A stretch of 8,142 nt of DNA from Pseudomonadota bacterium (GTDB lineage: Bacteria > Pseudomonadota > Gammaproteobacteria > JAKAQQ01). The stretch lies in assembly GCA_021852325.1 (NCBI GenBank), contig JAJZNM010000147.1, positions 1-8,142 of the forward strand, read 5' to 3'. A program made the position numbers and the translations under genes. Shown piece after piece: positions 7,218 to 8,142 of this stretch. The stretch's first letter is position 1. The number at the start of each line of letters is the position of its first letter. The notes under the pieces were generated by a model that had not been told where the DNA came from, searched no databases, and worked only from the letters and a program-made list of their open reading frames with translations.

Positions 7218-7294
7218 CGGCAACCTTGGATGTTCATGCAGATGCGCATCACACCCCCGCCGACATCACGAAACTCGCACGACTCGACTCCCAT
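7211..7294 (-). CDS. Possible short upstream frame (27 codons) before the efflux adaptor
   Basis: On the minus strand, ATG 7294-7292 opens a 27-codon frame beginning MGVESCEFRD and ending NIQGCRD, with TGA at 7213-7211. An AGGGA lies about 6 bases before this ATG. Internal ATGs at 7249 and 7237 could also start it. Its stop overlaps the adaptor's ATG 7211 as TGATG, exactly as the adaptor overlaps the permease. Three cysteines are present. It may be a leader peptide that couples translation, or only chance. No homologue is recognised, and no clear promoter precedes it. Confidence 0.2.
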   Translation of the reverse strand: MGVESCEFRDVGGGVMRICMNIQGCRD

Positions 7295-7562
7295 TCGAAT
7301 CCCTGAGTCTAACCGGGCAGAGGAGATTTACCATGCCATAGAATCACTCCCCGCGCAAGCGGCATCCAGTACGACAGCCAGACCGGTGCAGCTGAAAGGA
7401 GGGTTTATCCCCGGGTTCGGTTATATTAGTCTAGCCGTGACAGTGACGATCAGGTGATTTGAGATCCGGTCCGTCCGGAGGCGACTGTCGCATCCGATGC
7501 ACGCGACGCCAAGCTGATTCCGACGCTCGGGATTTCATGCGCCATGCACCCGGAGATTTCTG
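7212..7562. other. Divergent control region between efflux operon and carbonic anhydrase gene
   Basis: These 351 bases must hold the promoters of both flanking units, which point away from each other. For the carbonic anhydrase, the best -10-like sequence on the plus strand is TATATT at 7422-7427, but no good -35 sits at the right distance. Other marks are an ATTCGAAT palindrome (7293-7300) flanked by GACTC (7286-7290) and GAGTC (7305-7309), a GTGAC pair at 7437-7447, and an inverted repeat TCCGG/CCGGA at 7465-7479. On the plus strand AGGAG at 7321-7325 is followed at good distance by ATG-CCA-TAG (7333-7341). I see no regulator gene and no clear operator. Confidence 0.5.
7552..7555 (+). promoter_or_regulatory. 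Ribosome binding site of the carbonic anhydrase gene
   Basis: GGAG with 7 bases to ATG 7563. This decides the start, because nearby upstream ATGs (7537 and 7544) are in other frames. Confidence 0.7.
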
Positions 7563-8142
7563 ATGGATGAGCTGATATGCGGTTATCTTCGTTTCCAAAA
7601 CGAACAATGGCCCCACCGGCAAGCGGAGTTTGAATCGCTGGCACGCCTGGGGCAGGCCCCCCATACACTCGCCATTGCCTGCTGCGATTCGCGCGTCGCT
7701 CCCGAGCTGATTTTCGACTGTGGTCCGGGGGAGATGTTCGTGATCCGCAACATCGCCAATCTGGTGCCACCATATGCTCCGGATGCGGCCAATCACGGAA
7801 CGTCGGCGGCCATCGAGTTTGCTGTCAGTGTCCTCCAGGTCAGGCAGCTCGCGGTTGTCGGACACTCCGGTTGTGGGGGGATCGCCGCTTTGATGAATGG
7901 TGCGCCCCCAGGAGCACCGGATTTTTTGGAGTCCTGGATGCACATTGTGGAGCCCGCGAAACGTCGAGCCCAGCTGGCCTATCCCCGCGATCCCGCGCAA
8001 GCATTGCGATTCTGCGAGTATGAAAGCATCCGCATGTCACTCGCCAATCTGTCCGGTTTCCCGTGGATCGCAACGAATCCGCAACTGACCACCCGCGGCT
8101 TCCACTTTGACATCGAATCCGGTTCACTGCATCAGATCTTGC
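7563..8142 (+). CDS. Beta-class carbonic anhydrase (3' end outside window)
   Basis: The enzyme interconverts CO2 and bicarbonate with a catalytic zinc ion and acts in the cytoplasm unless exported; no signal peptide is seen. The frame runs from ATG 7563 off the right edge, giving 193 residues. Zinc ligands and the active-site dyad are all present: Cys40, Asp42 and Arg44 in CCDSR, then His101 and Cys104 in GHSGCGG. The conserved stretch RNIANLVPPY follows the first motif at residues 62-71. The sequence FDIESGSL near residues 183-190 matches the usual C-terminal end (WxFDIExGxL), so probably only 10-20 residues are missing. It is transcribed away from the efflux operon and has its own ribosome binding site. 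A role in supplying bicarbonate for biosynthesis or carbon fixation is likely, but nothing next to it shows which. Confidence 0.95.
   Translation, partial: MDELICGYLRFQNEQWPHRQAEFESLARLGQAPHTLAIACCDSRVAPELIFDCGPGEMFVIRNIANLVPPYAPDAANHGTSAAIEFAVSVLQVRQLAVVGHSGCGGIAALMNGAPPGAPDFLESWMHIVEPAKRRAQLAYPRDPAQALRFCEYESIRMSLANLSGFPWIATNPQLTTRGFHFDIESGSLHQIL

Noticed and set aside
7286..7309. GACTC...ATTCGAAT...GAGTC resembling a tRNA T-arm or attachment site
   Set aside because: The arms do not pair beyond five bases and are off-centre from the palindrome, and no tRNA body or repeated copy of the sequence is present.
7236..7457. 73-codon plus-strand frame in the divergent region, beginning MQMRITPPPT
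   Set aside because: Mixed third positions, poor ribosome binding site and no recognisable features; not supported as a gene.
7431..8000. 189-codon minus-strand frame opposite the carbonic anhydrase
   Set aside because: Antisense shadow of a gene with complete catalytic motifs on the plus strand.

Overview
The window comes from the chromosome of a GC-rich proteobacterium, most likely a gammaproteobacterium or a close relative such as Acidithiobacillia. This rests on the conserved block tRNA-Leu, tig, clpP, clpX on one strand, on typical proteobacterial protein signatures, and on high G/C at third codon positions. The species cannot be named from the sequence alone.

Layout, left to right. 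Positions 1-2707 hold the protein quality-control block, all on the minus strand and read from right to left: tRNA-Leu(UAG), then tig (trigger factor), then clpP (ClpP protease), then clpX (unfoldase, cut by the left window edge after about 181 residues). tig and clpP overlap by 4 bases (ATGA), and clpP and clpX are 52 bases apart. Trigger factor folds nascent chains at the ribosome, and ClpXP degrades tagged or misfolded proteins. This is housekeeping.

Positions 2708-3042 hold no confident gene. There is a likely promoter zone for the tRNA/tig unit, a GC-rich inverted repeat, and a short plus-strand reading frame with coding-like third positions that I do not recognise.

Positions 3043-7211 hold a two-gene minus-strand efflux operon: a periplasmic adaptor (membrane fusion protein) followed by a 1055-residue RND inner-membrane permease. 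The genes overlap by one base (TGATG). No outer-membrane channel and no regulator gene lie in the window. The permease is diverged at the TM4/TM10 positions that form the proton relay in AcrB. The adaptor gene starts inside a perfect 15-base tandem duplication, and a short upstream reading frame ends exactly at its ATG.

Positions 7212-7562 are the divergent control region between the efflux operon and a plus-strand beta-class carbonic anhydrase gene (7563 onward, cut by the right window edge near its natural end).

I see no CRISPR array, insertion sequence, prophage or clear new multi-gene system. The most unusual parts are the adaptor leader with its tandem duplication and short upstream frame, the altered proton-relay residues of the permease, and the unexplained coding-like segment near 2844-2969.
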